Source of the DNA: Rubrobacter_A sp965214435
GTDB lineage: Bacteria > Actinomycetota > Rubrobacteria > Rubrobacterales > Rubrobacteraceae
DNA length: 64,000 bases
Assembly (NCBI GenBank): GCA_965214435.1
Contig: OZ243960.1
Span: forward strand, 1,736,001 to 1,800,000
Reading direction: 5' to 3'
Shown: positions 42,672 to 51,249 of the stretch, one piece after another
How positions within the stretch are numbered: the first letter of the stretch is position 1
Layout: each line of letters begins with the position of its first letter
The notes under the pieces: generated by a model
Seen by the model: the letters and a program-made list of their open reading frames with translations, nothing else
Database searches by the model: none
What the model was told of the DNA's origin: nothing
Position numbers and translations under genes: made by a program

Positions 42672-43535
42672 GTGACCATGGAAACCACCACCAACCCTGT
42701 AAGTGCTACGTCGCGGTGGATGGCGGCGGCGCGGGCTCGGGAGACCAGACGTAGGAACCGCCTGTTCTGTGACCCTCTAGCCGCGGACCTCGCTGGCCCG
42801 GAAGGCTTTGCCTGGTTAAGACGCACGGACCCACCCGGAAGCGTCGGAGGGCCGGGCGCGTACGCCGTGATCCGCACCCGCTTTTTCGATAACTTCCTGG
42901 AAAGTGTCTGTCAAGGCTCGAAGGTACGACAGGTGGTGCTCGTAGCAGCCGGGATGGATACCCGCGCCTTCCGGCTGGACTGGCCGCCCGGAACTCGCCT
43001 CTACGAGTTGGATCTACCGGAGGTACTAGACTATAAAGAAACCGTCGTCAGGGGCGCGGGGCCAAAGGCGCGCTGCCTCCGGCGGACGGTCGGGGTGGAC
43101 CTTGAGGAACCGGACTGGCCCAAGGCGCTGCGCGACGCCGGCTATCGGCCGGAGAAACCGTCTGTCTGGGTCGTGGAGGGACTCCTATTCTATCTGGATG
43201 GGGCCGCCGTCGAGGTCTTGCTAGAGAAGGTCGGGGCGTTAGCCGCAGACGGCAGCTTTCTCGGGGTGGACATCATGAACCGGCAGTCACTCCGGTCTCC
43301 TATAATGTGGCCGCTGCTGACAGTCCTCGACCAGACTGGCGCGCCGGCAAGGTTCGGAACGGACGAACCGGAGGCGCTGCTATGCCGTCACGGCTGGAAG
43401 GCAGAGATAATGCAGCCCGGCGAGAAAGGAGCGAGTTTCGGCCGGTGGCCTAACCCAGCGCTGCTTCGCTGGGTAGCGGGCCTACCAAGAGGTTTCCTGG
43501 TTAAAGCACACCGCTCACGAACGACCGTGAGATAG
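42672..43535 (+). CDS. Leucine-carboxyl-methyltransferase-like SAM enzyme (TIGR00027 type)
   Basis: A 287-residue protein of the class with N terminus SRWMAAARARETRRRNRLFCDPLAADL, the motif VVLVAAGMDTRAFRLDWPPGTRLYELDLPEVLDYKE, and PSVWVVEGLLFYLDGAAVEVLLEKV. These are diagnostic for the LCM/TIGR00027 family common in mycobacteria and other actinobacteria. Starts at 42672 (GTG) and 42678 (ATG) are both possible after AGGAGGGTGAG. It follows the PHA-synthase-like gene; a shared lipid-related pathway is possible. The substrate is not known. Confidence 0.85.
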   Translation: MTMETTTNPVSATSRWMAAARARETRRRNRLFCDPLAADLAGPEGFAWLRRTDPPGSVGGPGAYAVIRTRFFDNFLESVCQGSKVRQVVLVAAGMDTRAFRLDWPPGTRLYELDLPEVLDYKETVVRGAGPKARCLRRTVGVDLEEPDWPKALRDAGYRPEKPSVWVVEGLLFYLDGAAVEVLLEKVGALAADGSFLGVDIMNRQSLRSPIMWPLLTVLDQTGAPARFGTDEPEALLCRHGWKAEIMQPGEKGASFGRWPNPALLRWVAGLPRGFLVKAHRSRTTVR

Positions 43536-43558
43536 CTCGAAAAGACAGCAGGGTGCTT

Positions 43559-43596
43559 TGCAGTATGGTAACCGGAGCTCCGGTTACCATACTGCA
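43559..43596. repeat. 38-bp perfect palindrome between convergent genes
   Basis: Two 19-bp halves, left beginning TGCAGTATGG and right ending CCATACTGCA, are exact reverse complements with no loop. It lies between the stop of the methyltransferase and the end of the desaturase. It could act as a bidirectional terminator stem, but no T-run follows and an unbroken palindrome of this length is unusual. Confidence 0.9.
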
Positions 43597-43645
43597 TATA
43601 CTTCTTCGTCCGTCGGCGCTGAAGAGTGGGAAGAAGTTCCGGGTC

Positions 43646-44482
43646 TTACCCGCCTTGACGGCTTGTAGATAGAGTACTTTCCTCTCCCTTGAGAGAGGCG
43701 TTCGCGGAGGCGACACTGAGTGGGCTGATAACGGTCTTGGGGATGCGGCGACGGTGGTCTTCCCAGCCTTCGTCGACCTTGCTGAGAACCTCCGCCAGTC
43801 CCAGCTTTTGCAGGAGTTGGATCACGGGCCACGCCGGATCGAACTCTCCCTTGAAGGCGGAGAGCTTGGCCGAGGCCGGCCGGGCATGGTGGTTGTTGTG
43901 CAGACCCTCGCCAGAGGTAACGAGTGCTAAAAGCTTCAGGTTGGTCGCGTCGTTGTCGAAGCTCTTGTAGCCGAAGGTGTGGCCCGCGCCGTTGATCGCG
44001 GCGTTTAGCACCAGGTACACGACCGCTAGCGTCGAAAGCGCCACTAGACCGGCTCTGGTACCCATGAGGAAGGCTAGAATGACCCCCGTCAGGGAAAACC
44101 CGAGGGTCCCGCGCCGCAGGAGCGCGTGGTCCAGGCGGTCAAAGGGCAGGTCGGCGGCGTACTTCTCCATGGTGTCGTCGTTGGTCGCCTCGCGGCGGTA
44201 GTAGTAGACGTTGCCGATCATGATCTGCCAGTACCCCTCGAGGTGCGGGCTGTGCGGGTCTCCCTCGACGTCGCTGAAGTTGTGGTGCTTGCGGTGCACG
44301 GCCACCCACTCCCGGGGGGAGATGCTCGTGAGCATCCAGGTCCCGAACCGCATGAACATCGTCACAGCCGGGTGGAGCCGGATGGACTTGTGCGACAAGA
44401 CCCGGTGCAGGTAGATGGTGGTGATTAGGCCCGCCACCTGCGAGAGACCCAGTCCCACCAAGATAGCTTTCAAGTACTTCAC
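43646..44482 (-). CDS. Delta-9-type fatty acid (acyl-CoA) desaturase
   Basis: A 278-residue membrane di-iron enzyme. The three His boxes are HRVLSH, HRKHH and HNNHH, the standard set of acyl-CoA/acyl-lipid delta-9 desaturases, with hydrophobic pairs between them. The C-terminal 40 residues are extra and Ser-rich. GTG at 44482 follows CGAGGTATTA. Such enzymes put a cis double bond in membrane fatty acids, often in response to cold. It is convergent with the methyltransferase and upstream of a small protein gene. Confidence 0.93.
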   Translation of the reverse strand: MKYLKAILVGLGLSQVAGLITTIYLHRVLSHKSIRLHPAVTMFMRFGTWMLTSISPREWVAVHRKHHNFSDVEGDPHSPHLEGYWQIMIGNVYYYRREATNDDTMEKYAADLPFDRLDHALLRRGTLGFSLTGVILAFLMGTRAGLVALSTLAVVYLVLNAAINGAGHTFGYKSFDNDATNLKLLALVTSGEGLHNNHHARPASAKLSAFKGEFDPAWPVIQLLQKLGLAEVLSKVDEGWEDHRRRIPKTVISPLSVASANASLKGEESTLSTSRQGG

Positions 44483-44555
44483 ACTAATACCTCGCGTTTC
44501 TTCTATGCGCCGGTCTCTTCTCCGGCGACCTTTTCTCGACAGGACTTTCCGTCCG

Positions 44556-44888
44556 CTACCCGATCAACCTCTCCGTTTCGTCCACGAGCGCGAGTAGGTT
44601 GCCCAGGTTGATGTCCTCTATGACCCACTCCTCGCCGCCCCGGCTAACCCTGGCGTTCATGCCGTCGCTGTAGAGTATCTCGATCCAGCACAAGACCTCC
44701 CACTGGAGCTTCATGTCTGCTCCGTCGGTGTCGTTGCGGATCAGCAGGTGCGGCTGGAAGCCGTCTGTCTGTCCGTCCGGAGACCCTGAAAAACCGAGCA
44801 CTACCTCGGCGTCGGGACGTTGGTTGTGCAGGGCGAGCGCCAGAGCCTCCCGGTACATCTGCGGCTGTACGGTAACCAGTATGCGCAC
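44556..44888 (-). CDS. Small protein resembling a degenerate receiver domain
   Basis: A 110-residue protein beginning MRILVTVQPQMYREALALALHNQRPDAEVVLGF, which has the look of the start of a receiver domain (strand, then MYREALA helix, then strand) but with QPQ in place of the acidic pair. The next strand, FQPHLLIRNDTDG, has N in the phosphoacceptor region. GTG at 44888 follows AAAGGG; the longer frame upstream is rejected. The C-terminal half (VLCWIEILYSDGMNARVSRGGEEWVIEDINLGNLLALVDE) forms a beta-alpha unit. It is just upstream of the desaturase on the same strand and is a candidate unconventional regulator. Confidence 0.6.
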   Translation of the reverse strand: MRILVTVQPQMYREALALALHNQRPDAEVVLGFSGSPDGQTDGFQPHLLIRNDTDGADMKLQWEVLCWIEILYSDGMNARVSRGGEEWVIEDINLGNLLALVDETERLIG

Positions 44889-45315
44889 GACCCTTTCTAC
44901 TCCTCGCCCGCGGGAAATAAATACCGACCGGCATGCAAAACCGGCGGGCGTACAAAGCACCCACAGATAGCTTATCCAAAACAGTCTAGCCCGAAAACGT
45001 CCGGTAACCTCATGAATAAGCACGGCTGTCGCCAAAAACACGTGAAAGTATGTAGACATAAAGGGCTTCTTTGCAGAAACTCCTCGTACGAGTGTGAAGC
45101 AAATCTGTAGGAAGTGTGTACTCCGATGCGTAGCCTCACGTAGCTTTCAGAAGCGGCGTCTTGACCCGCTGGCGCTACACCCGGAGGTTCCGTCAGGCGC
45201 GTTTAATACGGAGACCACGCGAGATGAAAGAGGTTTCAGGCGGCTCCTCTCCAGTGCCGGGAGCCGATGGACGCCCGGCGCTTCTACTTTCGCTGCGGAG
45301 CCAGCTTCTTACCGG
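44889..45315. other. Intergenic region, no supported gene
   Basis: 427 bp between the small receiver-like gene and the DUF2064 gene. The open frames crossing it (for example 45094-45357) have no ribosome-binding site or recognisable motif and overlap the end of the DUF2064 gene. I see no clear terminator or repeat. Confidence 0.5.
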
Positions 45316-46005
45316 TTACTTGGGCAGAGGTTTCCCGAAGAGCCCGAGGTCTTGTAGGGCGGTGCGGGTGGCCGGCAGGTCGGCTCGGCTGTAGAGCAGG
45401 CGCACCAGTTGGTCGAGGTCCGCGGCCTCGTCCACGTCGAAAGTCGGGGGGAGATAGCCGACGGAGAAACCGAAGCTCTTTGCGCGGGCGGAGATCTCCT
45501 GTACCACCGTATCGGTGCTCATCCGGACACCGTGCAGGAGGTCTTGGGCGGCGGCTTTCCTGGACAAGCCGATCAGGTAGTACCCGCCGTCGGTTACCGG
45601 ACCGAGCATGACTTCCTTCCGCTCCAGTTCCCGGAAAGCTCTTTCTATAACTCCCACCCCAAGCTGTGGCGAGTCGGAGGCGATGAGTACGGTACACTCC
45701 TCTCCCCGGCCCGCCGCACCCCGGAAGAGCTTTCTCTGACGGCCGGTCCAGTCCCCGTCCCCCTGGTACAGAACCCGAGGCTCGTCGCCGTTTCGGCACA
45801 CGAGCGGCCGTATGTCCGGCCAGGCGTCGTCCGGCGTTACATACCAGCCGACCGGGAACGGAGCCCCGGTAAAGCGGGCCGCCAGGTCTTGTAAGAAAGC
45901 TTTGTAGAGGGCCACGGCCGCCTCGTGGCCGATACCCTTGCCGAGCCGCGTCTTGGCTATGCCGGTCCGGGGAGCTTTGGCGGCGATGTACAGGACTTCC
46001 GTCAA
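45316..46005 (-). CDS. DUF2064/TIGR04282-type glycosyltransferase-like protein
   Basis: A 229-residue nucleotide-sugar-transferase-fold protein. It starts VLYIAAKAPRTGIAKTRLGKGIGHEAA and has the motifs IASDSPQLG and LGPVTDGGYYLIGL plus FDVDEAADLDQL, the signature of the DUF2064 (cofC-like) family. The family is often next to GT2 enzymes and is involved in making activated sugar or phosphate donors. It overlaps the upstream GT2 gene by ATGA. Exact reaction unknown. Confidence 0.88.
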   Translation of the reverse strand: MTEVLYIAAKAPRTGIAKTRLGKGIGHEAAVALYKAFLQDLAARFTGAPFPVGWYVTPDDAWPDIRPLVCRNGDEPRVLYQGDGDWTGRQRKLFRGAAGRGEECTVLIASDSPQLGVGVIERAFRELERKEVMLGPVTDGGYYLIGLSRKAAAQDLLHGVRMSTDTVVQEISARAKSFGFSVGYLPPTFDVDEAADLDQLVRLLYSRADLPATRTALQDLGLFGKPLPK

Positions 46006-46736
46006 CGCCCCGGTTTCCAGGAGGCGTAGCGGAGCGTGGTGGATATTATGGAGTAGCCGGCTTTTATGCTGCCCTTGAGAGTTCCACCGACCTTCGAGGT
46101 CCCGACGCGGCGGTGGTAGCTGACCGGAACCTCGCGGTAGCGGTAGCCGGCGCGCGCTGATTTGACCATCATCTCGACCGACCAGCCATAGGTCATCTCT
46201 TGCATGCCGAGGGCAAGCAGCTTTTCGCGCCGGATCGCCCGGAACGGCCCGAGGTCCGTGACCCGCAGCCCATAGATGTGGCGCATCAAGAAAGCCGCCA
46301 GCCGGTTCCCAAAGACCTGCTGCACCGTCATCGAACCGCGGGCCTTTGTACCCAACGTCCGGGAGCCGACGACGAGGTCCGCGGCGCCTTCGAGTATCGG
46401 GGCCAGGATCAGACGCAGATCCTCCGGGTCGTCGGCGGCGTCCCCGTCGAGCAGGACGATGATCTCCGCCTCCTCTGCGGCTTGTACCCCGGTCCGGCAG
46501 GCGTACCCGTAGCCCCGGCGCTCCTCGCGCATGACCCGCGCCCCGGCCCGGGAAGCTATGACTCCGGTCCCGTCGCTAGAGCCGTTGTCCACCACCAGGA
46601 TCCCGCCCGTCAGAAGCTCTTGCGTCCCAAGCTTTTCCACCACGCTTTCTATGGATGGAGCCTCATTCAGAGCCGGGATCACGGCTACGATATTCGGCAG
46701 CCCTCTAATCTTTTCCGTTACGCACCCGCCTTCCAA
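46002..46736 (-). CDS. Family 2 glycosyltransferase (dolichyl-/polyprenyl-phosphate type)
   Basis: A 244-residue GT-A enzyme. VAVIPALNEAPSIESVVEKL, VVDNGSSDGTGVIA and the DxD-like LLDGDAADDPEDL are the donor-binding motifs, and SRTLG, TDLGPFRAIRREKLLAL and VPVSYHRRVGTSKVGGT are acceptor-side features of polyprenol-phosphate sugar transferases. TTG at 46736 is the only upstream start. It is co-translated with the DUF2064 gene (ATGA), suggesting that the two make and use a lipid-linked sugar. Confidence 0.88.
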   Translation of the reverse strand: MEGGCVTEKIRGLPNIVAVIPALNEAPSIESVVEKLGTQELLTGGILVVDNGSSDGTGVIASRAGARVMREERRGYGYACRTGVQAAEEAEIIVLLDGDAADDPEDLRLILAPILEGAADLVVGSRTLGTKARGSMTVQQVFGNRLAAFLMRHIYGLRVTDLGPFRAIRREKLLALGMQEMTYGWSVEMMVKSARAGYRYREVPVSYHRRVGTSKVGGTLKGSIKAGYSIISTTLRYASWKPGR

Positions 46737-46860
46737 TCCGGTCCCACTATATACAAGTTATAGGATAAGGATGATCTCACACGGGGAGTACTATTTGCGG
46801 TCCCTGTGCCGGTGCCCTATACGTTAATATGGGCCAGTACACGGAGCACGGAGGTTTTAC

Positions 46861-47142
46861 ATGATATCCGAGGAGCAGGTGCGGCACGTCGCTAACCTCG
46901 CGCGTCTGGGGCTTACGGACGAGGAGGTTACGCTTATGAGCGGTCAGCTAGACGCTATCCTGGACAGCATAGAGAAGATCGGGGAGCTTGACCTGTCCGA
47001 CGTCCCGCCGACGGCGAACGCCTTGAACCTTACGAACGTCCTGCGCTCCGACGAGCCGCGCGGCGAACTTACAACAGACCAGGCCCTCGCAAACGCCCCC
47101 GACCGCGCCGACGACCTGTTCAGCGTACCGAGGATCGACTGA
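46861..47142 (+). CDS. gatC: Asp/Glu-tRNA amidotransferase subunit C
   Basis: A 93-residue subunit that joins GatA and GatB. The standard family start EEQVRHVANLARLGLTDEEV and the middle GELDLSDVPPTANALNLTNVLRSDEP are present. The ATG follows CGGAGG, and gatA begins 1 bp after its stop. The complex converts mischarged Glu-tRNA(Gln) or Asp-tRNA(Asn) into the amide form. Confidence 0.96.
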   Translation: MISEEQVRHVANLARLGLTDEEVTLMSGQLDAILDSIEKIGELDLSDVPPTANALNLTNVLRSDEPRGELTTDQALANAPDRADDLFSVPRID

Positions 47143-47143
47143 T

Positions 47144-48598
47144 ATGCCGGACGAACTATTAAACCTCTCGGCCTACGAACTGGCCGAAAAGATAAACTCC
47201 CGCGAGGTCTCCGCCCGCGAGGCCGCCGAAGTGGCGAATGCCCGGATCGAAGAGGTCGAGGATGACGTAAAAGCCTTTATAACCGTGACCCCGGAGATAG
47301 CGCTCGACAAAGCTGACCGGATCGACGAGCGCCTTCAGAACGGTGGCATCAAGCCGTGGGAGGGCGTGCCTATAGCAGTAAAGGACGTGCTCTCGACGCG
47401 TGGTGTGAGGACCACGTGCGGCTCGAAGATACTGGAGGGCTTCGAGCCGCTCTACGACGCGACCGCACTCCTGAACTACGGTGAAGACCTCGTAATGGTC
47501 GGTAAGGCGAACTGCGACGAGTTCGCGATGGGCTCCTCGACGGAGAGCTCGGCTTACGGTCCGACCCATAACCCCTGGGCCCTGGAGCGGGTGCCGGGCG
47601 GCTCTTCCGGGGGGTCGGCGGCGGCTGTGGCGGCCGGCGAGGGTTTCTGGGCGATGGGGACGGATACCGGCGGCTCGGTGCGCCAGCCAGCGGCGCTGTG
47701 CGGCATCGTCGGGCTGAAGCCGACCTATGGGCGGGTCTCGCGTTACGGGCTCATCGCTTTCGCTTCGTCGCTGGACCAGATCGGACCTATGACCCGCGAC
47801 GTCCGCGACGCAGCGTTTATGCTACAAGCCCTCGCCGGTCACGACCCGCGCGACTCCACCAGCGCGAACGTCGAAGTGCCGGACTACTTGGCAGACCTCG
47901 AAGGCGGCGTCTCCGGTCTGCGAATCGGCATCGTCAGCGAGCTTACGAGCGGTGAGGGCATAGACCCCGGCGTGCGCGAGGTGACTGAGAAGGTAGCCCG
48001 GGACCTTGAAGGCGCGGGGGCCGAGGTTGGGGAGGTCAGCCTGCCGCACGCGGGCTATGGCTTGCAGGCTTACTACATCATCGCGCCGGCCGAAGTCTCC
48101 TCGAACCTCGCCCGTTTCGACGGGGTGCGCTACGGTTTACGGGTACCGGCTGGTGGCGTGCACGAGATGTACCGGGCTACTCGGGAGGAAGGGTTCGGGG
48201 CTGAGGCGAAGCGTAGGATCATGCTCGGCACTTACGCCCTGTCTTCCGGTTTCTACGACGCCTACTACGCCCAGGCCCAGAAGGTCCGCACCCGGATAAT
48301 AGAGGACTTCCGGAGCGCCTTCGCCTCCTACGACGTGCTCTTAACTCCGACCTCACCAACGGTCGCCTTCGACATCGGCTCCAAGATAGACGACCCGCTA
48401 GCGATGTACTACCAGGATGTCTGCTCCATCCCGGCGAACCTGGCCGGTATACCGGCCATAAGCGTCCCCGGCGGCCTCTCCGAGGGCCTGCCGGTCGGCG
48501 TGCAGCTCATGAGCGACCACTTTACCGAACCTACCCTCCTGCGTGCCGCCCGCGCCGTCGAGCAGGTTTCGGACTTTGAATTCGAGTTAAAACCTTAG
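47144..48598 (+). CDS. gatA: Asp/Glu-tRNA amidotransferase subunit A
   Basis: A 484-residue amidase-signature enzyme that hydrolyses glutamine to supply ammonia. Catalytic Lys80 (VPIAVKD), cis-Ser 154 (VPGGSSGGSAAAVAAG) and nucleophile Ser178 (TDTGGSVRQPAALCG) are all present. The next block, VGLKPTYGRVSRYGLIAFASSLDQIGP, is diagnostic for GatA. It is coupled to gatC, while gatB is 3.6 kb downstream. Confidence 0.97.
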   Translation: MPDELLNLSAYELAEKINSREVSAREAAEVANARIEEVEDDVKAFITVTPEIALDKADRIDERLQNGGIKPWEGVPIAVKDVLSTRGVRTTCGSKILEGFEPLYDATALLNYGEDLVMVGKANCDEFAMGSSTESSAYGPTHNPWALERVPGGSSGGSAAAVAAGEGFWAMGTDTGGSVRQPAALCGIVGLKPTYGRVSRYGLIAFASSLDQIGPMTRDVRDAAFMLQALAGHDPRDSTSANVEVPDYLADLEGGVSGLRIGIVSELTSGEGIDPGVREVTEKVARDLEGAGAEVGEVSLPHAGYGLQAYYIIAPAEVSSNLARFDGVRYGLRVPAGGVHEMYRATREEGFGAEAKRRIMLGTYALSSGFYDAYYAQAQKVRTRIIEDFRSAFASYDVLLTPTSPTVAFDIGSKIDDPLAMYYQDVCSIPANLAGIPAISVPGGLSEGLPVGVQLMSDHFTEPTLLRAARAVEQVSDFEFELKP

Positions 48599-48607
48599 AA
48601 CAATAAG

Positions 48608-49204
48608 CTACATCTGGATGTAGGAGGCACGCCTAGCCCACTCGCTATCCGGAAACCGCTCCAGAAGTCGCTCCCAGCCGGAGATAAGCTTCTCCCGGTC
48701 GTCGTCCGCCGCGTGGTAGGCGGCGACCGCCGACCAGTACAGGGTCTCCGGCTCGCGGGCCGGGTCCCCGGCCGTTTTATCCAGCGCTTCCCCGGTGCGT
48801 TCCGGTGCTGTCACCCGGTCACGGCGGTCTATGGCCTCCATCACGCGGGCCAGGGAAAGCTCCCCGATAAACCGCTTTACATCCAGATAACCCGCGCTCC
48901 GGCGGTGCTCGGTTTCGGTGGCGTCCTCGAAGATTAAAGTCGGCGTCCAGCCGGAGCTAAAGCTGCGCTCCACCTCCGGCTCTTCACGGACGTTGAAGCG
49001 TACCGGTACGAAGTGCCGCTCGATATACTCCTCGACTCCCGGGTCGGGATACGTGTAGGTTCCCATTGTACGGGAGCCGCCGCAGCCGTGGTGGAACAGG
49101 TAGATCAGGACCAGCTTACCTTCCTTGCTGGCTTCCTCCCGCGCCGCCTCCAGAGTGTCCCGCCACAGAATATTAGGCGCGGCCGCAACGTTCTCCGGGC
49201 TCAA
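48608..49204 (-). CDS. Thioredoxin-fold protein with a CxxS site
   Basis: A 198-residue protein. The first 110 residues fit a DUF255/thioredoxin-like fold: KLVLIYLFHHGCGGSRTMG, then FVPVRFNVREEPEVERSF and WTPTLIFED. The active-site pair is C41-G-G-S44, so the resolving Cys is missing, as in protein-disulfide isomerase-like or non-redox members. The C-terminal part (ETLYWSAVAAYHAADDDREKLISGWERLLERFPDSEWARRASYI) is a TPR-like helical pair. The TTG start has GGAGGAGC directly upstream. It is convergent with gatA. The role is unknown. Confidence 0.75.
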   Translation of the reverse strand: MSPENVAAAPNILWRDTLEAAREEASKEGKLVLIYLFHHGCGGSRTMGTYTYPDPGVEEYIERHFVPVRFNVREEPEVERSFSSGWTPTLIFEDATETEHRRSAGYLDVKRFIGELSLARVMEAIDRRDRVTAPERTGEALDKTAGDPAREPETLYWSAVAAYHAADDDREKLISGWERLLERFPDSEWARRASYIQM

Positions 49205-49228
49205 AGCTCCTCCTTTTACTCGAAGTCT

Positions 49229-50017
49229 TTAACTAAAGTTCCGGTGTACACGCTCGATGCTGACAGCCCGGCGGGCTTCGACGTCTATCTCGGCCACAAC
49301 GGCGTTAAAGACCGCCGGTCCCTCCGCGACCCGGATGCCGGGCCGCCACTCCCCGAGGAACAGACCTAGAAAGTCGTCCCGGCTAAAGCCTATGACGCTG
49401 TCCCGGACGCCGCACATCCCGACGTCGGTACAGTAGGCGGTACCGTTCGGTAGCACCCGGGTGTCGGCGGTCGGGATGTGGGTGTGGGTGCCGACGACGA
49501 CCTGCGCCCGGCCGTCCAGGTGGTAGCCGACCGCCTGTTTCTCGCTCGTGGCCTCGGCGTGGGTGTCAACCAGGATAACGTCCGCCCCGGATTTTCGCAG
49601 CTCCTCCACCGCGGCACCCGCCGCCTCGAACGGGGACCGAACCTCGTCCTTCATAAACACCCGGCCCTGCACGTTCACTACCCCGACCCGGACGCCGCCG
49701 GCCTCGAAGATACCCCACCCGCGCCCTGGAAGTTTCGGGTCCAGGTTCGCCGGCCGCACCACCCGCTCTTCCCGCTCCAGGTACTCCCGGCTGCCCTCGG
49801 CGTCAAAGGTGTGGTTGCCTAGAGTAAGAAAGTCCGCCACCGAAAGTACGGCCGCCCCGGACTCCGCCATCACGCCCCGGCCCTGCGGGGCCGAGTTTTC
49901 GGCGTTGGCGACCACGGCATCCAGGTGCAACTCTTCCCGTAACTCAGGCACGAGCGCCGTAACCGCCTCGACCCCGGAGCGCCCCACGATATCGCCGATA
50001 AAAAGTATTCGGAACAC
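49229..50017 (-). CDS. ymdB: YmdB-type metallophosphoesterase (TIGR00282)
   Basis: A 262-residue calcineurin-like phosphoesterase. Metal-binding motifs are IGDIVGRSG, ANAENSA, TLGNHTFD, VDTHAEATSEKQAVGYHLDGRAQVVVGTHTHIPTAD and MCGVRDSVIGF, a full match to the YmdB family. YmdB hydrolyses cyclic nucleotides (2',3'-cNMP or cAMP) and affects biofilm development in Bacillus; its role here is inferred. It lies upstream of the thioredoxin-fold gene on the same strand. Confidence 0.93.
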   Translation of the reverse strand: MFRILFIGDIVGRSGVEAVTALVPELREELHLDAVVANAENSAPQGRGVMAESGAAVLSVADFLTLGNHTFDAEGSREYLEREERVVRPANLDPKLPGRGWGIFEAGGVRVGVVNVQGRVFMKDEVRSPFEAAGAAVEELRKSGADVILVDTHAEATSEKQAVGYHLDGRAQVVVGTHTHIPTADTRVLPNGTAYCTDVGMCGVRDSVIGFSRDDFLGLFLGEWRPGIRVAEGPAVFNAVVAEIDVEARRAVSIERVHRNFS

Positions 50018-50163
50018 GCGCTACCTTTCTCTACGCGAGAGTTCTTTGCTCGGAAGACTGTACCATCCGGCGGGTGCCGCGCGGGTTAACAGATACCGTA
50101 GACCCGCCCGGTTACAGGTAAGGAACGTGCGCCGGGTATTTTAAAGTTTGAGTAGAACAGTGT

Positions 50164-50200
50164 TGGCCGGATGTCCCGGTCTTGAGGGGACACCCGGCCA
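50164..50200. repeat. Large hairpin downstream of the 184-residue membrane protein gene
   Basis: TGGCCGGATGTCCC (50164-50177) pairs with GGGACACCCGGCCA (50187-50200) with one mismatch (13 of 14) and a 9-nt loop. No T-run follows on either strand, so RNA stabilisation or a protein site is as likely as termination. Confidence 0.6.
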
Positions 50201-50238
50201 GTGTGCTAAACGCCAGAAAGCCGGCGTTTGCGGTTCGG

Positions 50239-50793
50239 CTACGGCAAAAAGCGCGACAGGCGGCCGAGACGCTTCGACTCGGTGGCTTTCATGGACAGGA
50301 ATGACGTTACACCGAGAATGCCACCGATTATTGCTATGTTGGCGTTACCCAGCACGTTGACGGACCGGAGTAGCGAAGCCGCTTTGTCCGGGGTCTTGGA
50401 AGAAGGTTTGGTCCCGGTCGCTATCGGCACCGCGCCATCGGAGGCTTGCTGGGTGAGAGACCGCCCCTGTACCACGCTAGCCAGACCGGTCACGGCCCCG
50501 ACGGCGAACAGGATGTCCTTGGCAAGCACCAGTTGGCGGGTATTCTCGTCTACCTCACGGCCCGAAAGCCCGAGCCGACCCGGGAACCAGGTGACGGCCG
50601 CCGTGGCGAAGGAGGCGATGTTTATGAGGTTGTAGCGGTTCCAGGCCGCGTTCAGGAGCTTGCCACGGTCGGCCTCTGAGTTGAGGACGCCGAGCTTGGT
50701 GTTCAGGGCAACTTTCCCGAAGAGCAGACCGCCGAAGCAGGCGGCTAGCCCGAGGTCGTGGGCGCTCCAGGCGGTGGCGGATAGCTTTGTCAC
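50239..50793 (-). CDS. Membrane protein of unknown function
   Basis: A 184-residue protein with four hydrophobic segments (about 12-32, 52-72, 85-105 and 150-168), a cytoplasmic-looking charged loop (NSEADRGKLLNAAWNRYNL) and a basic end. GTG at 50793 follows AAGGAAA. I do not recognise the family. Nearby genes give no clear clue. Confidence 0.65.
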   Translation of the reverse strand: MTKLSATAWSAHDLGLAACFGGLLFGKVALNTKLGVLNSEADRGKLLNAAWNRYNLINIASFATAAVTWFPGRLGLSGREVDENTRQLVLAKDILFAVGAVTGLASVVQGRSLTQQASDGAVPIATGTKPSSKTPDKAASLLRSVNVLGNANIAIIGGILGVTSFLSMKATESKRLGRLSRFLP

Positions 50794-50904
50794 GTCGGTT
50801 TCCTTCCCGAAGGATTATGGTCTATCGGGAGTCCATACCCAAAGAGTGCGAAGTTAAACCCCGGTTACTTCCCGCGCAAAGGGTTGATCTACCCGGTGTC
50901 TACG

Positions 50905-51105
50905 CTATCCGGCTTGCGGGCCGGCTCTCAGCTCAGCTATAACGTCCTCTTCTTCTCCGTACTCGGGCTTGTCCAGCGTCCCGATCCTGTCGAGTAACTC
51001 TTCCGGAGCGCCGTTGCTTTCGGCGGTAGAGATGATCTGCTCTTTGTTGGCGGGATAGTCAGCGCCCCGCAGGTACTGCCGCGCGTCTTCGGCGTCTATA
51101 GCCAT
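50905..51105 (-). CDS. DUF2795-like small protein
   Basis: A 66-residue protein. AEDARQYLRGADYPANKEQIISTAESNGAPEELLDRIGTL matches the helical core of DUF2795 proteins found widely in actinobacteria and others, which have no assigned function. ATG at 51105 is preceded by GGGAGGTTGC. The Glu-rich tail is loosely conserved in the family. Confidence 0.75.
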   Translation of the reverse strand: MAIDAEDARQYLRGADYPANKEQIISTAESNGAPEELLDRIGTLDKPEYGEEEDVIAELRAGPQAG

Positions 51106-51249
51106 AGCAACCTCCCGGCTGGCTCAAAGTTTCTTTCTGACGCTTTATGCCCCGGGCGCGATGGGCGTAATCTCCGTTAAGAGTAACCAGGAGACTGTAA
51201 GAGGGAGTGAGGTGCTGGTTTTTCTTTCAAGTGCTAGGTGGCGCTTGGG

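Noticed and set aside
45094..45357. 87-residue frame between the receiver-like gene and DUF2064 gene
   Set aside because: No ribosome-binding site or motif, and it overlaps the end of the DUF2064 gene on the other strand.
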